Below, piece by piece: positions 52,745-61,741 of a stretch of 64,000 nucleotides of DNA. Under the pieces are notes generated by a model. It searched no databases. It was not told where the DNA came from and worked only from the letters and a program-made list of their open reading frames with translations. Source of the stretch: Pseudoalteromonas luteoviolacea NCIMB 1944. Lineage in GTDB: Bacteria > Pseudomonadota > Gammaproteobacteria > Enterobacterales > Alteromonadaceae. Numbering within the stretch: the stretch's first letter is position 1; every line of letters starts with the position of its first letter. The position numbers were made by a program, and so were the translations under genes. The stretch lies in assembly GCF_001625565.1 (NCBI RefSeq), contig NZ_AUXS01000044.1:1-64000 (forward strand), read 5' to 3'.

Positions 52745-54193
52745 ATGAAACAGCTTGAAACAGATGTCATAGTGATTGGTGCAGGTACAGCTGGCCTTAG
52801 TGCTTATCGGAATGCTAAGCAATTTACACCCAATGTGCTGATGATTGAATCAGGCAAGTATGGGACAACTTGCGCACGTGTTGGTTGTATGCCAAGTAAA
52901 CTGTTAATAGCTGCTGCTGAAGCTGCCCACCATATAGAGCAAGCCCCGCAGTTTGGCGTAATGAGCGAACCTGCCAAAATTGACGGTCAAGCAGTGATGG
53001 CGCGAGTACGCAGTGAAAGAGATAGATTTGTAGGCTTTGTTGTGGACGCAGTCGAAGAGTTACCCGCTGAAGATCGGATTATTGGACATGCCAAATTTTT
53101 GGACGATCAGCGTGTTCAAATTGACGACCACACAGTGATCACTGCAAAACGCTTTGTTGTTGCAACCGGCTCCCGACCTAATATCCCGAAACCATTTTTG
53201 GCTTTTGGAGACCGACTTATCATTAATGATGACGTTTTCGATTGGCAAGACTTACCTGAGTCCGTCGCAGTATTTGGACCCGGTGTTATAGGCTTAGAAC
53301 TCGGTCAAGCACTTCATAGGCTGGGCGTAAAAGTTAAGCTATTTGGAGTTGGTGGAAATATAGGCCCACTTACAGATCCTGTGATCCGAGACTATGCAAA
53401 CACAGTGTTTGCAGAGGAGTTTTATGTAGATACAGATGCAAAAGTCTCTGATATGAAAGTAGTCGATAATAAAGCGCAGCTAACTTATATTGATAAACAA
53501 GGCCAAGCACAAACTGAGCAATTTGATTATGTGCTTGCGGCAACGGGTAGGGTGCCCAATGTAGATTTACTAGGCCTTGAAAATACATCTTTGGAACTAG
53601 AAGACCATGGCGTGCCCCTTGCGGATCCGCATACAATGCAGTGTGGAAATAGCCATATATTTATCGCCGGTGATGCGAGCGATCAAATCCCGCTGCTACA
53701 CGAAGCGGCCGACCAAGGTACGATTGCTGGTGTCAACGCAGGGCGTTACCCAGATATACGTAACGGTTTAAGACGCACACCGATTGCGGCTGTATTTAGT
53801 GATCCACAAATTGGGATGGTCGGAGACAACTATGCGCAACTTACGGCAAATTACGGCGAATGTGGATGTTACGAAATAGGTGAAGTAAGCTTTGAAAACC
53901 AAGGCCGAAGCCGCGTTATGTTGAAAAACAAAGGCCATATGCGTGTCTATGCAGAGCAGGGGACCGGTCTATTCTTAGGTGCCGAGTTTGTTGGACCTGC
54001 GGCAGAGCACATCGCACACCTACTGGCGTGGGCTATTCAGAACAAGATGACCGTACCACAGATGCTCGATATGCCATATTATCACCCAGTGATCGAAGAG
54101 GGAGTCCGAACAGCATTGCGTAACGTCAATGCCAAACTGAAATTTGGTCCTGACATAATTAAACACTGTTTAGAGTGTGGTCCAGGTGCTTAA
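52745..54193 (+). CDS. Pyridine-nucleotide-disulfide oxidoreductase (dihydrolipoamide dehydrogenase-like)
   Basis: A 482-residue flavoprotein. The FAD loop GAGTAG (12-17) and the redox disulfide C43/C48 in TTCARVGCMPSKLL are present. A second GxGxxG-type dinucleotide loop (GPGVIGLELGQAL) follows at about residue 180, and the C-terminal dimer interface has YHPVIEEG in place of the usual HPT...SE. This group is distinct from PDH-complex LpdA and often sits next to peroxiredoxin-glutaredoxin genes. A role in thiol or quinone reduction is inferred. It may share a transcript with the upstream fusion gene. Confidence 0.85.
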   Translation: MKQLETDVIVIGAGTAGLSAYRNAKQFTPNVLMIESGKYGTTCARVGCMPSKLLIAAAEAAHHIEQAPQFGVMSEPAKIDGQAVMARVRSERDRFVGFVVDAVEELPAEDRIIGHAKFLDDQRVQIDDHTVITAKRFVVATGSRPNIPKPFLAFGDRLIINDDVFDWQDLPESVAVFGPGVIGLELGQALHRLGVKVKLFGVGGNIGPLTDPVIRDYANTVFAEEFYVDTDAKVSDMKVVDNKAQLTYIDKQGQAQTEQFDYVLAATGRVPNVDLLGLENTSLELEDHGVPLADPHTMQCGNSHIFIAGDASDQIPLLHEAADQGTIAGVNAGRYPDIRNGLRRTPIAAVFSDPQIGMVGDNYAQLTANYGECGCYEIGEVSFENQGRSRVMLKNKGHMRVYAEQGTGLFLGAEFVGPAAEHIAHLLAWAIQNKMTVPQMLDMPYYHPVIEEGVRTALRNVNAKLKFGPDIIKHCLECGPGA

Positions 54194-54212
54194 ATACATA
54201 TAGTTGTGTGAC

Positions 54213-54239
54213 AGCAGGGTGAGCGAAACTCACTCTGCT
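54213..54239. terminator. Bidirectional hairpin terminator
   Basis: Stem AGCAGGGTGAG (54213-54223) / CTCACTCTGCT (54229-54239) with a CGAAA loop and one G-T wobble, followed by TTTA. It sits between convergent genes and overlaps the stop codon (54230) of the solute-binding protein gene. Confidence 0.65.
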
Positions 54240-54979
54240 TTACTGTAGAAATATTCTGGATCGAAAATCTCTGGCTGACGGCGTTTAATGGTTTTAAGTG
54301 CATCATTCATTTTGTCTACAACATGCTTATCTACCGCCTTGTTACAAGCAAATCCTAAATAAGATGAACTCAAAGGCATCACTATTCGATAGTGTTTTGG
54401 GTTAATACCTGCTCGTTTAAATTGGTATCTTGCAATTACATCTCCATATGCGATGAGATCTATGCGTTTCAACTTTAGCATTTGCACCAACTCAAACCCC
54501 GACGCCAAAAACACTAAACTTTCCTTATCAATACCCGCTTGGCGCAACAATTGGTGGCCAATATCATTTTTTACTACACCTATTTTTAGATCACCAATAC
54601 TTGTTAAGTTTGAAAGCTTATAGCTAGTCTCTTTGTGGCCAATGATAGCAACATGATTGTCCATTGTCGGACCAATAAACTGAAATAACTTGGCGCGTTC
54701 TTCTGTATACGTCATGGAAAATATGCAGGCATTGCGATTTGACAGAGTCATTTGGTATGCCCTTGGCCAAGGTAATAACATCACTTCATTGTCGTCAAAT
54801 TTCCATCCTAAATCTTGATAAATAAGCTTGAGCGCCTTAATTGAGATCCCCTCGACTTGACCATTCACATGGTAGTTGAATGGAGGGTAATCTTCTGTAA
54901 ACCAAACAAGTTTCGGCTCTTTAGCCAAAGCGCTGTGCGCCAGCATCACGACAAATAGAGTAAAAACGAATTTAAACAT
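54230..54979 (-). CDS. Periplasmic solute-binding protein (SBP_bac_3)
   Basis: The start is set at the ATG at 54979 (MFKFVFTLFVV), beginning a signal peptide ending ALA; the frame extends upstream without support. The 249-residue protein has WFTEDYPPFNYHVNGQVEGI, ALKLIYQDLGW and MTYTEERAKLFQFIG, the pattern of family 3 solute-binding proteins. No permease or ATPase gene adjoins. Many such stand-alone proteins of this group bind amino acids. It is the second such gene in the window. Confidence 0.78.
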   Translation of the reverse strand: MFKFVFTLFVVMLAHSALAKEPKLVWFTEDYPPFNYHVNGQVEGISIKALKLIYQDLGWKFDDNEVMLLPWPRAYQMTLSNRNACIFSMTYTEERAKLFQFIGPTMDNHVAIIGHKETSYKLSNLTSIGDLKIGVVKNDIGHQLLRQAGIDKESLVFLASGFELVQMLKLKRIDLIAYGDVIARYQFKRAGINPKHYRIVMPLSSSYLGFACNKAVDKHVVDKMNDALKTIKRRQPEIFDPEYFYSKAE

Positions 54980-55155
54980 TATAAGGTTTCCTAATTCTAT
55001 TTTAAGTGTAGATGCTAACACTCAGTTTGTAAGGCATGAGTAAAGTGATAATTCCCCTCATAGATTAATATGGTTGCTATATCAATGCGTGTTGACTTTG
55101 TAAGTAAGCCACAAAGAGGAACACTTTTCTTAGCAAGTTTTTGCGTTATTGAGAT

Positions 55156-55458
55156 TCAATGACGTTGCTTACCTGCTAAAAAAAACTCTACTTTGCCACA
55201 TCGCTTACAGGCAAACATATCAAGTTGCTCTTTGTTGATAAAAAACTCAGCTAGATTGCCCAACAAGCCCCAGCGCATACCTTCATGAAACTCTTTCGTG
55301 CCAATAAACGTCAGCGGGATAGCGCACCTAATACAGTCGACTGGCGTATATTCCTCATTGTTTGATTGGCTTTCACCTTTAACGCAACTGCAATTCCAGC
55401 AAACTTCAAATGTGTCATCTTCGATCTCCATTTGGCAATTACCACAAATCCAACTCAT
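55156..55458 (-). CDS. Small double zinc-ribbon protein
   Basis: A 100-residue protein with three Cys pairs: CGNC and CWNCSC near the N-terminus, CIRC in the middle, and CKRC near the C-terminus. The first two form one zinc ribbon and the latter two another. The middle region (FHEGMRWGLLGNLAEFFINKEQ) resembles a conserved piece of small nucleic-acid- or protein-binding zinc ribbons. Function unknown. Own ribosome site AGGAGT upstream. Confidence 0.7.
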   Translation of the reverse strand: MSWICGNCQMEIEDDTFEVCWNCSCVKGESQSNNEEYTPVDCIRCAIPLTFIGTKEFHEGMRWGLLGNLAEFFINKEQLDMFACKRCGKVEFFLAGKQRH

Positions 55459-55604
55459 ACCATACTCCTGATAATTAAAACCGGTCTATGACAATTAGAC
55501 TCATGCAAATATAGCGACAAAGGATTTATCACAGCTACTTTCAAAATTCTCGGCTTTACCTGCATTTCGCCCTAAAAACTTAATCCTGGTTCGATGTACA
55601 CAGA

Positions 55605-55632
55605 TAAAAAAAGCAGCCTGCGCTGCTTTTTT
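55605..55632. terminator. Rho-independent terminator
   Basis: Stem AGCAGC (55612-55617) / GCTGCT (55622-55627) with loop CTGC, A-run before and T-run after, usable on both strands. It ends the transcript of the small lysine-rich ORF on the minus strand. Confidence 0.8.
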
Positions 55633-55647
55633 CAGATTAAACTTCAA

Positions 55648-55764
55648 TTAAGCTTTCTTAATCGCTTTTTTCAGTTTTTTGATTTTTGCTTCATGCTTAG
55701 CAATCTTTTTAATACGCTGCTTCACTTCTTTCTTTAGCTTTTTAACTTCAACTTTCTTGGCCAT
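55648..55764 (-). CDS. Small lysine-rich protein (38 residues)
   Basis: ORF of 38 codons plus stop, with an AAGGAG site 6 nt before its ATG. The product has 17 lysines and heptad-like hydrophobic spacing (KKVEVKKLKKEVKQRIKKI), suggesting a strongly basic coiled helix that could bind nucleic acid. It overlaps the end of the RHH gene by 17 bp and is followed by a terminator, so the two are probably translated together. No family is recognised. Confidence 0.55.
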   Translation of the reverse strand: MAKKVEVKKLKKEVKQRIKKIAKHEAKIKKLKKAIKKA

Positions 55765-55939
55765 CATTATCTCCTTTTGGTGCTTTGTGCTTAACTTTGT
55801 GTTTGCTCACAAACCTTTTAATGAACTTTCTTATTTCACGAGATGAGCTGGTTTCAAGCTCATTACAAAGCGCGACAAATTCATCTCGCTGGGCTTTGTT
55901 TATTCGCACAAGTAACTGCGCATCTTTATTTTTTGCCAT
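55748..55939 (-). CDS. Small ribbon-helix-helix-like protein
   Basis: A 63-residue basic protein with LLVRINKAQRDEFVALCNEL and a later REIRKFIKRF helix, which fits an Arc/MetJ-type ribbon-helix-helix fold. The C-terminal tail is Lys/His-rich (SKHKVKHKAPKG). It may bind DNA. The lysine-rich ORF overlaps its 3' end. Together they look like a compact two-gene unit of unknown function; it is not shown to be a toxin-antitoxin pair. Confidence 0.6.
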   Translation of the reverse strand: MAKNKDAQLLVRINKAQRDEFVALCNELETSSSREIRKFIKRFVSKHKVKHKAPKGDNDGQES

Positions 55940-56128
55940 ACCTAAACCTTTTTTGTATATACAAACGTATATACAAAACCGAACCGTGTCAACGATCGTG
56001 CTGAATAAAAAACACCCAGCTCATGCCATGTCCTAATATGACCTAATCTTGTCGAAAACACGTATCTACGCCTGATTGCAAAACCTTTATATTTTTAGGA
56101 GTTCCAATAATCAACACAGGTAAAAACC

Positions 56129-56668
56129 ATGACAAAAGCACTTATTATTATTGATACTCAGGACTCATTTTTTGAAACAGACTACTGGCAAGACAAAGAC
56201 TTTGGCGTATTTAAAAATAACCTAACGAGTTTAATCAGCCATTTCACCACGACAAAACAACCGATTGTCAAAGTCCTGCACAGCAGAGAAGATGCGATAG
56301 GTAGTCCATTCAATCCAAGCTCTGGGCTAGTAAAACCAATGGACTTTTTACCACAACAGTTTTCCAAGGTTTTTTATAAGTCGGTTCACAACGCCTTTAC
56401 AGATACCGGGCTTGAAAATTGGCTAAGACGCAATCAGATTGATACGCTCGTCATTACAGGGATCAGAACTGAGCAATGTTGTGAGACCACCGCCAGAGTC
56501 GCATTTGATTTAGGGTTCAAGGTAGAATTTGTCACTGATGCAACACTGACGTTTGACATGATCTGTCCTACAACTGATATTCAGTACTCAACTTCTGATA
56601 TACAAGCAAAGACAAATCTAGTGCTGGCCAATCGATTTGCATCGATCCGCGGGCACAGTGACTATTAA
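56129..56668 (+). CDS. Isochorismatase-family cysteine hydrolase
   Basis: A 179-residue cysteine hydrolase. The triad fits D10 (LIIIDTQDSFF), K84 (VFYKSVHNAF) and C117 (GIRTEQCCETTAR). Related enzymes hydrolyse nicotinamide, N-carbamoylsarcosine or isochorismate; the substrate here is unknown. It lies 74 bp before an AraC-type regulator gene with a DJ-1 domain on the same strand, and the regulator may control it. Confidence 0.85.
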   Translation: MTKALIIIDTQDSFFETDYWQDKDFGVFKNNLTSLISHFTTTKQPIVKVLHSREDAIGSPFNPSSGLVKPMDFLPQQFSKVFYKSVHNAFTDTGLENWLRRNQIDTLVITGIRTEQCCETTARVAFDLGFKVEFVTDATLTFDMICPTTDIQYSTSDIQAKTNLVLANRFASIRGHSDY

Positions 56669-56742
56669 CTGTTTACCTGCACAAAACAAGTGAACTCCAT
56701 GCTTGTTTTTATCAATTATTTCTTATCACGCTGATACGCTTT

Positions 56743-57726
56743 ATGATACGGCGTGATTTTAAGCAATGGCGAACAACCGTGAATATCTATTTTGTTTTCG
56801 TAGCAGATACCCTCCCTCTCGATTTTGCTGGGCCCTTGCAGGCATTTTTGGAAGCTCGGCGATTGGGTGTATCCTTTGATATAAAGTATGTCAGCGCTTC
56901 AGACCAACTGATATGTGATGGCGGGTTGCAACTACAAAATTTGACGCCTCTACCGGAAAAACTAGAAGCTGACGACATTATAGTCATTCCGGGTTGCCAC
57001 CATGCTTTTGAAGCATACTCAACAGAAGCGTCACTTCAAACCATACAATGGCTGAAAAATACCATAACTCATCAGGCAATTTTGACGATCTGCTCCGGCG
57101 CAGTGCTTGCAGCCAAAGCCGGATTATTATCGCATCGTACTTATACCACTCACTTTCACCTCATAGAAAAAATGCGCCAAGCATTTCCTGAATGTGTCGC
57201 ACTTGAAAACCGCATTTTTGTTGAAGACAACAATATTATCAGTAGTGCGGGGATCAGTTCAGGTATTGATATGGCTATCTACTTTATCGCGACTCGATTC
57301 GGCGAGCACATTGGCGCACAGGTAGCGCAGGAAATGCTAGTGTATTTTCGTCGCACCGGTCAGGACCCACAGCTGAGTTGTTGGCTTCAATATCGCAACC
57401 ATATGCACCGAAGCATTCACAAAGTCCAAGATACCATTTGCAGCAACGTAGACAAACATTACTCCCTTGAACAACTCGCCACGATTGCCAGTCTGTCGCA
57501 ACGACAGTTAAGCCGCTTATTTTCACTCCATTTAGGGATAACACCACGAGAGTACTTACTGCACATCAAAGTCGGTCACGCAAAACAACTTTTAAAGCAC
57601 AGTAATCAAAGTATCGAAGTGGTTGCACAGCATTGCGGCTACTCAAGTGGAAGGCAGTTTAGGCGTGCGTTTACGCAGGTTACACAGCTAAGTCCACAGC
57701 AATTTCGCCAACAACATGCTTGTTGA
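56743..57726 (+). CDS. GlxA-type AraC-family regulator with DJ-1/PfpI domain
   Basis: A 327-residue protein. Residues 15-190 form a DJ-1/PfpI domain with the elbow TICSGAVLAAKAGL. Residues 225-325 are an AraC-type double helix-turn-helix (YSLEQLATIASLSQRQLSRLF, QSIEVVAQHCGYSSGRQFRRA). In GlxA-type proteins the first domain senses a small molecule and the second binds DNA. Alternative starts near residues 1-13 exist. The hydrolase upstream is the obvious candidate target. Confidence 0.87.
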   Translation: MIRRDFKQWRTTVNIYFVFVADTLPLDFAGPLQAFLEARRLGVSFDIKYVSASDQLICDGGLQLQNLTPLPEKLEADDIIVIPGCHHAFEAYSTEASLQTIQWLKNTITHQAILTICSGAVLAAKAGLLSHRTYTTHFHLIEKMRQAFPECVALENRIFVEDNNIISSAGISSGIDMAIYFIATRFGEHIGAQVAQEMLVYFRRTGQDPQLSCWLQYRNHMHRSIHKVQDTICSNVDKHYSLEQLATIASLSQRQLSRLFSLHLGITPREYLLHIKVGHAKQLLKHSNQSIEVVAQHCGYSSGRQFRRAFTQVTQLSPQQFRQQHAC

Positions 57727-57844
57727 GCTGACTTCGAGCTTGAAAGCAATGTACAACGATGCAATGACGAGTAGATCAGAAATAGGATTTATATTATCTT
57801 TATGAGCGTCTAGACTCAAAGAAACTGTAACCTACGGAGCGTGT

Positions 57845-58162
57845 ATGAGTGATTTATTACTCTATATCCAATTACGTTTAGAACCAGGCTGTATGGGGCC
57901 ACAAGGTAAAGACCATATTGAAGCTTTTTGTCAAAAAGAAAACGCAGGCCCTTGGCAAAACCAGTTCGCAACTGTCAGTGTAGTGCCTAGGTACGATAAA
58001 ACCTTACCCGAATGGGAATATAGAGTAAAAAACAAACTGCTAAGTGCAGAGCAAGCAGCTAAGTTTATAGCCATGCACGACACCACTAAATCTGAGTTGG
58101 AAGATAACATCGAGTCGTATATGGCCGAAGAAATAGATGCGTATATGGACGGAAAGTTATAG
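57845..58162 (+). CDS. Hypothetical small protein
   Basis: A 105-residue soluble, acidic protein not recognised. It starts with DLLLYIQLRLEPGCMGPQG, has a Trp-containing middle (GPWQNQFATVSVVPRYD, LPEWEYRVKNKLL) and an acidic helical end (ELEDNIESYMAEEIDAYMDG). A GGAGCG ribosome site precedes the ATG. It stands alone between the AraC-type regulator and the convergent YdjM-like gene. Confidence 0.6.
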   Translation: MSDLLLYIQLRLEPGCMGPQGKDHIEAFCQKENAGPWQNQFATVSVVPRYDKTLPEWEYRVKNKLLSAEQAAKFIAMHDTTKSELEDNIESYMAEEIDAYMDGKL

Positions 58163-58220
58163 TACCCAAAAGTCTACCACTTTCAACTAGAAGGGATGTT
58201 TTAAACAAGCTTCAGTGTCG

Positions 58221-58784
58221 CTATTTAACATGATGTTTTCCAACATATTTGGTGTACATGTTAAATACCTCTGTATTTAAGCGCACACTGAACACCTCCA
58301 AGCAGGTTATTTTTTTTGCCGCCGCAATGTAGAGGCTCGCTAGCAGCAATATTGCGGTAAATAACTGATTTTGCCAACCATTAAGCAACCATTGTTGTGC
58401 CCATACTAAAGTAAAATCGCTTGAGAGTGGATATAAATAATAGATAGGCCACTGAAAGCCGTCAGGTCCTTTCGACCCCAGTACGTCACACAATATATGT
58501 AGGTGAAAACAAGTAAATGATAGCGCCCAAACCACATGCTTTTGCGCACTCGCAAGCCATGCACATATCGATGCAAAAATAACACCTGTAACTAAATTAT
58601 GCGTTAAGACATGATGTAATTGACCATACCAATTAGTGGTTCCGATGAGCAGATCAATTACAAGCCCTAAACCATCAAGATCGGCTGCAACCCCAGAAAC
58701 AGTGACTAAAGAGCGCTCTCTTCGGTGCTTGAGTAATGTTGTAGAAATGGTCCAACTTAGTAAAAAATGTGTTCCGGGTGCCAC
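58221..58784 (-). CDS. YdjM-like (DUF457) membrane-bound metal-dependent hydrolase family protein
   Basis: A 187-residue membrane protein with about four membrane helices. The pattern of His and Asp residues at helix ends (APGTHFLLSW, SGVAADLDGLG, HHVLTHNLVTG, HLHILCDVLGSKGPDG) is that of the YdjM/DUF457 family, predicted to be metal-dependent hydrolases. No substrate is established. Starts with MAPGTHFLLS. Monocistronic. Confidence 0.8.
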   Translation of the reverse strand: MAPGTHFLLSWTISTTLLKHRRERSLVTVSGVAADLDGLGLVIDLLIGTTNWYGQLHHVLTHNLVTGVIFASICAWLASAQKHVVWALSFTCFHLHILCDVLGSKGPDGFQWPIYYLYPLSSDFTLVWAQQWLLNGWQNQLFTAILLLASLYIAAAKKITCLEVFSVRLNTEVFNMYTKYVGKHHVK

Positions 58785-59004
58785 GTAGCGCTCTCAAATT
58801 TAGGTGCTACATGCGTTCAACAAGTCGAATGCAGCTAAGGTCACTGATATTTGTACCTATAAGCTTACTCACTTAAATTGAATGCTCGCTTAACATTATT
58901 GGTAGACAAAGAAAGCCGCATTTCAGCGCATTGCATTACATGAGAAAACGGTCTTACGCGGTTTAGATCAAGCTTTAATATGACGCTTTAAGGCTGTCAT
59001 GTTA

Positions 59005-59565
59005 TCAGTGTAAACCCCCTGTACAATCTCGATTGGCGCCAGTATTTTGCATAAAAATTGTTACTTCAGCCACAACAAAGCCAAACTTTTTAATATACGA
59101 ACGATTCATCAAACTGCAATTGTCGAAGGCCCACATCCAGTCATCGAAGACAACTCGGTATGTCGTATCATCGACTGGTAAGTCCATTTCGTATTGCCAC
59201 CTTAAAGCATTTCCATACGTAGTGCCTATCGCGGTAGTCGCGATATCAGGTGCGCTTCCTACATATCCACTGCCATTTTTGCTAATGGTCCAAATGCGGT
59301 GTTTGACTCCATCCCCATATCCGTAGCTAAACTTTTCATCCAGTACCAAACGGCCATCACCGTCAACAGAACCGTTTATATTAACTTTAAAGCGTTGCAC
59401 CAATTCACCGTTACGATTTTGCACTATGCCCCAAGCCTGAACCCGTCCATCAAAAAAATTGTACACATCTATTTTTGGGGTCATGTTTTGATATTCATCG
59501 CTTTGCACTGCACTTTGACACCCAGACAACAGCAACATCGCTATTAGTAAAAAGACCTTATTCAT
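59005..59565 (-). CDS. DUF3833-family lipoprotein
   Basis: A 186-residue lipoprotein, lipobox LLSGC at about residue 16. Diagnostic stretches of the DUF3833 family are FFDGRVQAWGIVQNRNGE, LDEKFSYGYGDG and VVFDDWMWAFDN. It probably acts at the envelope and overlaps the chalcone-isomerase-like gene by 4 bp (ATGA), so the two are co-translated. The same pairing is common in marine gammaproteobacteria and may handle membrane lipids; the reaction is not known. Confidence 0.82.
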   Translation of the reverse strand: MNKVFLLIAMLLLSGCQSAVQSDEYQNMTPKIDVYNFFDGRVQAWGIVQNRNGELVQRFKVNINGSVDGDGRLVLDEKFSYGYGDGVKHRIWTISKNGSGYVGSAPDIATTAIGTTYGNALRWQYEMDLPVDDTTYRVVFDDWMWAFDNCSLMNRSYIKKFGFVVAEVTIFMQNTGANRDCTGGLH

Positions 59566-60089
59566 GATTTCCCTCCGATTAGTTTTGCACGCATTGCTGG
59601 TTCAGATGTTTTGTCTCCTAGCCAAATATCAAAAAACCACTTAGTAAAATTCTGATCTTTGATTTCCCCCAATAGTTTGCTGTTATCGTAAAACCGTGTA
59701 GCGCCGTCTTCTCCCCTTACGCCAAAGAGTGAATAGTTATCTGTAACATTGGGAAATATTGCCTCCATTTGACCTAGCCACTGTTGACCGAGCTGTTTGT
59801 TGTTAAACCCTTGTTTTTGCATCTCTTGCAAAGACCGTTTCGCAATCTCTTGGCCATTTAAGTCCCGTAAATAGGTAAGCTGCAATACAAAAGGCTGCTG
59901 GCTGTCAAACAGCCCGGTAGCGGAATAAAGTCGAATATCGTAAATGTCCCAAAACAAATAAGTCATCCGTGCAGTTTGACCGACTTGCTTCAAATTCTTA
60001 GTTAAATTTAACGCGTCAACTTCGTTGCTGTTGGCAAATCCGCCCATGAGCAGTAACAATGCCATTAGGCTATATTTAAACTGTTTCAT
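59562..60089 (-). CDS. Chalcone isomerase-like periplasmic protein
   Basis: The start is set at the ATG at 60089 (MKQFKYSLMALL), which begins a signal peptide ending ANS; the frame extends to 60113 but lacks support. The 175-residue protein matches bacterial chalcone-isomerase-like proteins (QTARMTYLFWDIYDIRLYS, FVLQLTYLRDLNGQEIAKRS, KWFFDIWLGDKTS). These do not make flavonoids; they are thought to bind fatty acids. First gene of a two-gene unit with the DUF3833 lipoprotein. Confidence 0.82.
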   Translation of the reverse strand: MKQFKYSLMALLLLMGGFANSNEVDALNLTKNLKQVGQTARMTYLFWDIYDIRLYSATGLFDSQQPFVLQLTYLRDLNGQEIAKRSLQEMQKQGFNNKQLGQQWLGQMEAIFPNVTDNYSLFGVRGEDGATRFYDNSKLLGEIKDQNFTKWFFDIWLGDKTSEPAMRAKLIGGKS

Positions 60090-60235
60090 TTTTAATCCGT
60101 CAGTTATGTTCAACAGTTTGTACGTTTGATGCGAGTAGATTGTTCACAAAGCCCAATTTATCCTGATCTCGCTTTATCCTAAGTTGGGATCAAGTTTTTA
60201 CTAATTACAGCAAAAGTGCATACTTAATTGGCTTG

Positions 60236-61153
60236 CTATCTAGCGGGGTTTCTCAAATTATAAAATTGACAAAACTGGGTGACAAACCACTGTAGCTTTG
60301 GGTCACACTGACGCGTTTTATGCCAGTATAATTTAACTCGGTAATTGGGGATCTCTACTGGCGGTTTATGAATCATCAAATCACGCGTTTGGGCCACATG
60401 TTCTGCGTATTTTGCAGGCAGCGTCAAAAGCCAATCAGTGCCAGCCAATAACGAAGGGGTATTTAACATATGCGGCGTAGCAAGTACCACTTTGCGAGAC
60501 TTTTTGGACTGTGCCAATGTGTGATCCACAATACCTCGGGTTTCATTCCACGGAGCAATTAAAACATGAGGCTTAGACATAAATGTTGCCAAAGGGAGCT
60601 TCTGCGGCAAAGATTGAGAAGCACAACTTAGTGTCACGTATTCCCCCTCAAACCACTTCAACTGCGAGAGGCTTTCAGATGTTTCTTGTTGATGCTCAAA
60701 ACCACACACAATATCTAGTTTTTGCTCTTTGAGCGCTTGAACCGGAATACGCTCTTCAAGCTGGATGACCTGAATAGACAGATTGCGAAACTGATTGAGT
60801 AAGTGACGCAAAAATGGTTTTAAACACCAAGCGGTATAATCCGTCGCAGCCAGTGTTATACGCTCGACTAAATGTGGCTCAAATGGTTTAGCGCCTTGCA
60901 GTCCAAGAGTGATGGCTTCAAATGCAGGCATAACATCGGCTGCTAATCTATTGGCATACTCTGTCGCTAGCATTTTATTGTTTTCTCTAACAAATAAATC
61001 GTCTTTTAGGCGCGCTCTGAGCCGGGTCAGCGCATGGCTACATGCCGACTGACTCATATGCAAAATATTCGCGGTTTCTGTGACCGAACCTGTTTCATAC
61101 AGCACAACAAACAGCTTCAACAGATTTAAATCTATATTTGGTATATTACTCAT
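60236..61153 (-). CDS. LysR-family transcriptional regulator
   Basis: A 305-residue LysR-type regulator. The N-terminal helix-turn-helix is at about residues 8-66 (LNLLKLFVVLYETGSVTETA, MSQSACSHALTRLRARLKDDLFVREN). The remainder is the ligand-binding domain of the NodD/LeuO-type subgroup (DLNLLK start). Divergent from the acetyltransferase gene at 61252 with 98 bp between, so that gene is a plausible target. Confidence 0.9.
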   Translation of the reverse strand: MSNIPNIDLNLLKLFVVLYETGSVTETANILHMSQSACSHALTRLRARLKDDLFVRENNKMLATEYANRLAADVMPAFEAITLGLQGAKPFEPHLVERITLAATDYTAWCLKPFLRHLLNQFRNLSIQVIQLEERIPVQALKEQKLDIVCGFEHQQETSESLSQLKWFEGEYVTLSCASQSLPQKLPLATFMSKPHVLIAPWNETRGIVDHTLAQSKKSRKVVLATPHMLNTPSLLAGTDWLLTLPAKYAEHVAQTRDLMIHKPPVEIPNYRVKLYWHKTRQCDPKLQWFVTQFCQFYNLRNPAR

Positions 61154-61251
61154 GTATTTAATGCATACATCAAGTGCAAACTATGCACTTTATTCATGTG
61201 TAACTTAACAGTACACTGCTGTATATCTAAGTCAAACAGGAATTACCAAAG

Positions 61252-61734
61252 ATGAGCCTAACTATTCGCCCCGCTCAGATCCAAGATGCTGCGACAATTT
61301 TGCACTTTATCAATGAGCTAGCTATCTACGAAAAAGAACCAGATGCGGTCAAAAACACTGTGCAAGACATTGAAAAAAAGCTATTTGGTGATGATGTCCG
61401 GGCACATGCCGTCATTTGTGAACAAGGCGATGAAGCGATTGGCTTCGCGGTTTACTTCTTCAATTATTCAACTTGGTTAGGTAAATATGGCCTGTACCTT
61501 GAAGATTTGTACGTCGCCCAAGATAAGCGTGGTGCAGGTGCCGGAAAAGCGCTTATGAAACACTTAGCTCAATTGGCAGTGCAAAAAGATTGCGGCCGCT
61601 TCGAGTGGGTTGTACTTGACTGGAATAAGCCGGCCATAGACTTTTACCAAAGCATTGGCGCAGAGCCGCAAGATGAATGGATCATCTACCGCTTAACCGG
61701 ACAAGCGCTTAAAGACTTTGCTGAGCAGCCATAA
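61252..61734 (+). CDS. Diamine/spermidine acetyltransferase-like GNAT
   Basis: A 160-residue GNAT closest in pattern to the SSAT (diamine N-acetyltransferase) group: YGLYLEDLYVAQDKRGAGAG with the acetyl-CoA loop, FEWVVLDWNKPAIDFYQSIG, and the C-terminal EWIIYRLTGQAL. Likely acetylates polyamines or related amines. It is divergent from the LysR gene and convergent with the DUF2314 gene. Confidence 0.85.
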   Translation: MSLTIRPAQIQDAATILHFINELAIYEKEPDAVKNTVQDIEKKLFGDDVRAHAVICEQGDEAIGFAVYFFNYSTWLGKYGLYLEDLYVAQDKRGAGAGKALMKHLAQLAVQKDCGRFEWVVLDWNKPAIDFYQSIGAEPQDEWIIYRLTGQALKDFAEQP

Positions 61735-61741
61735 GCACCTA

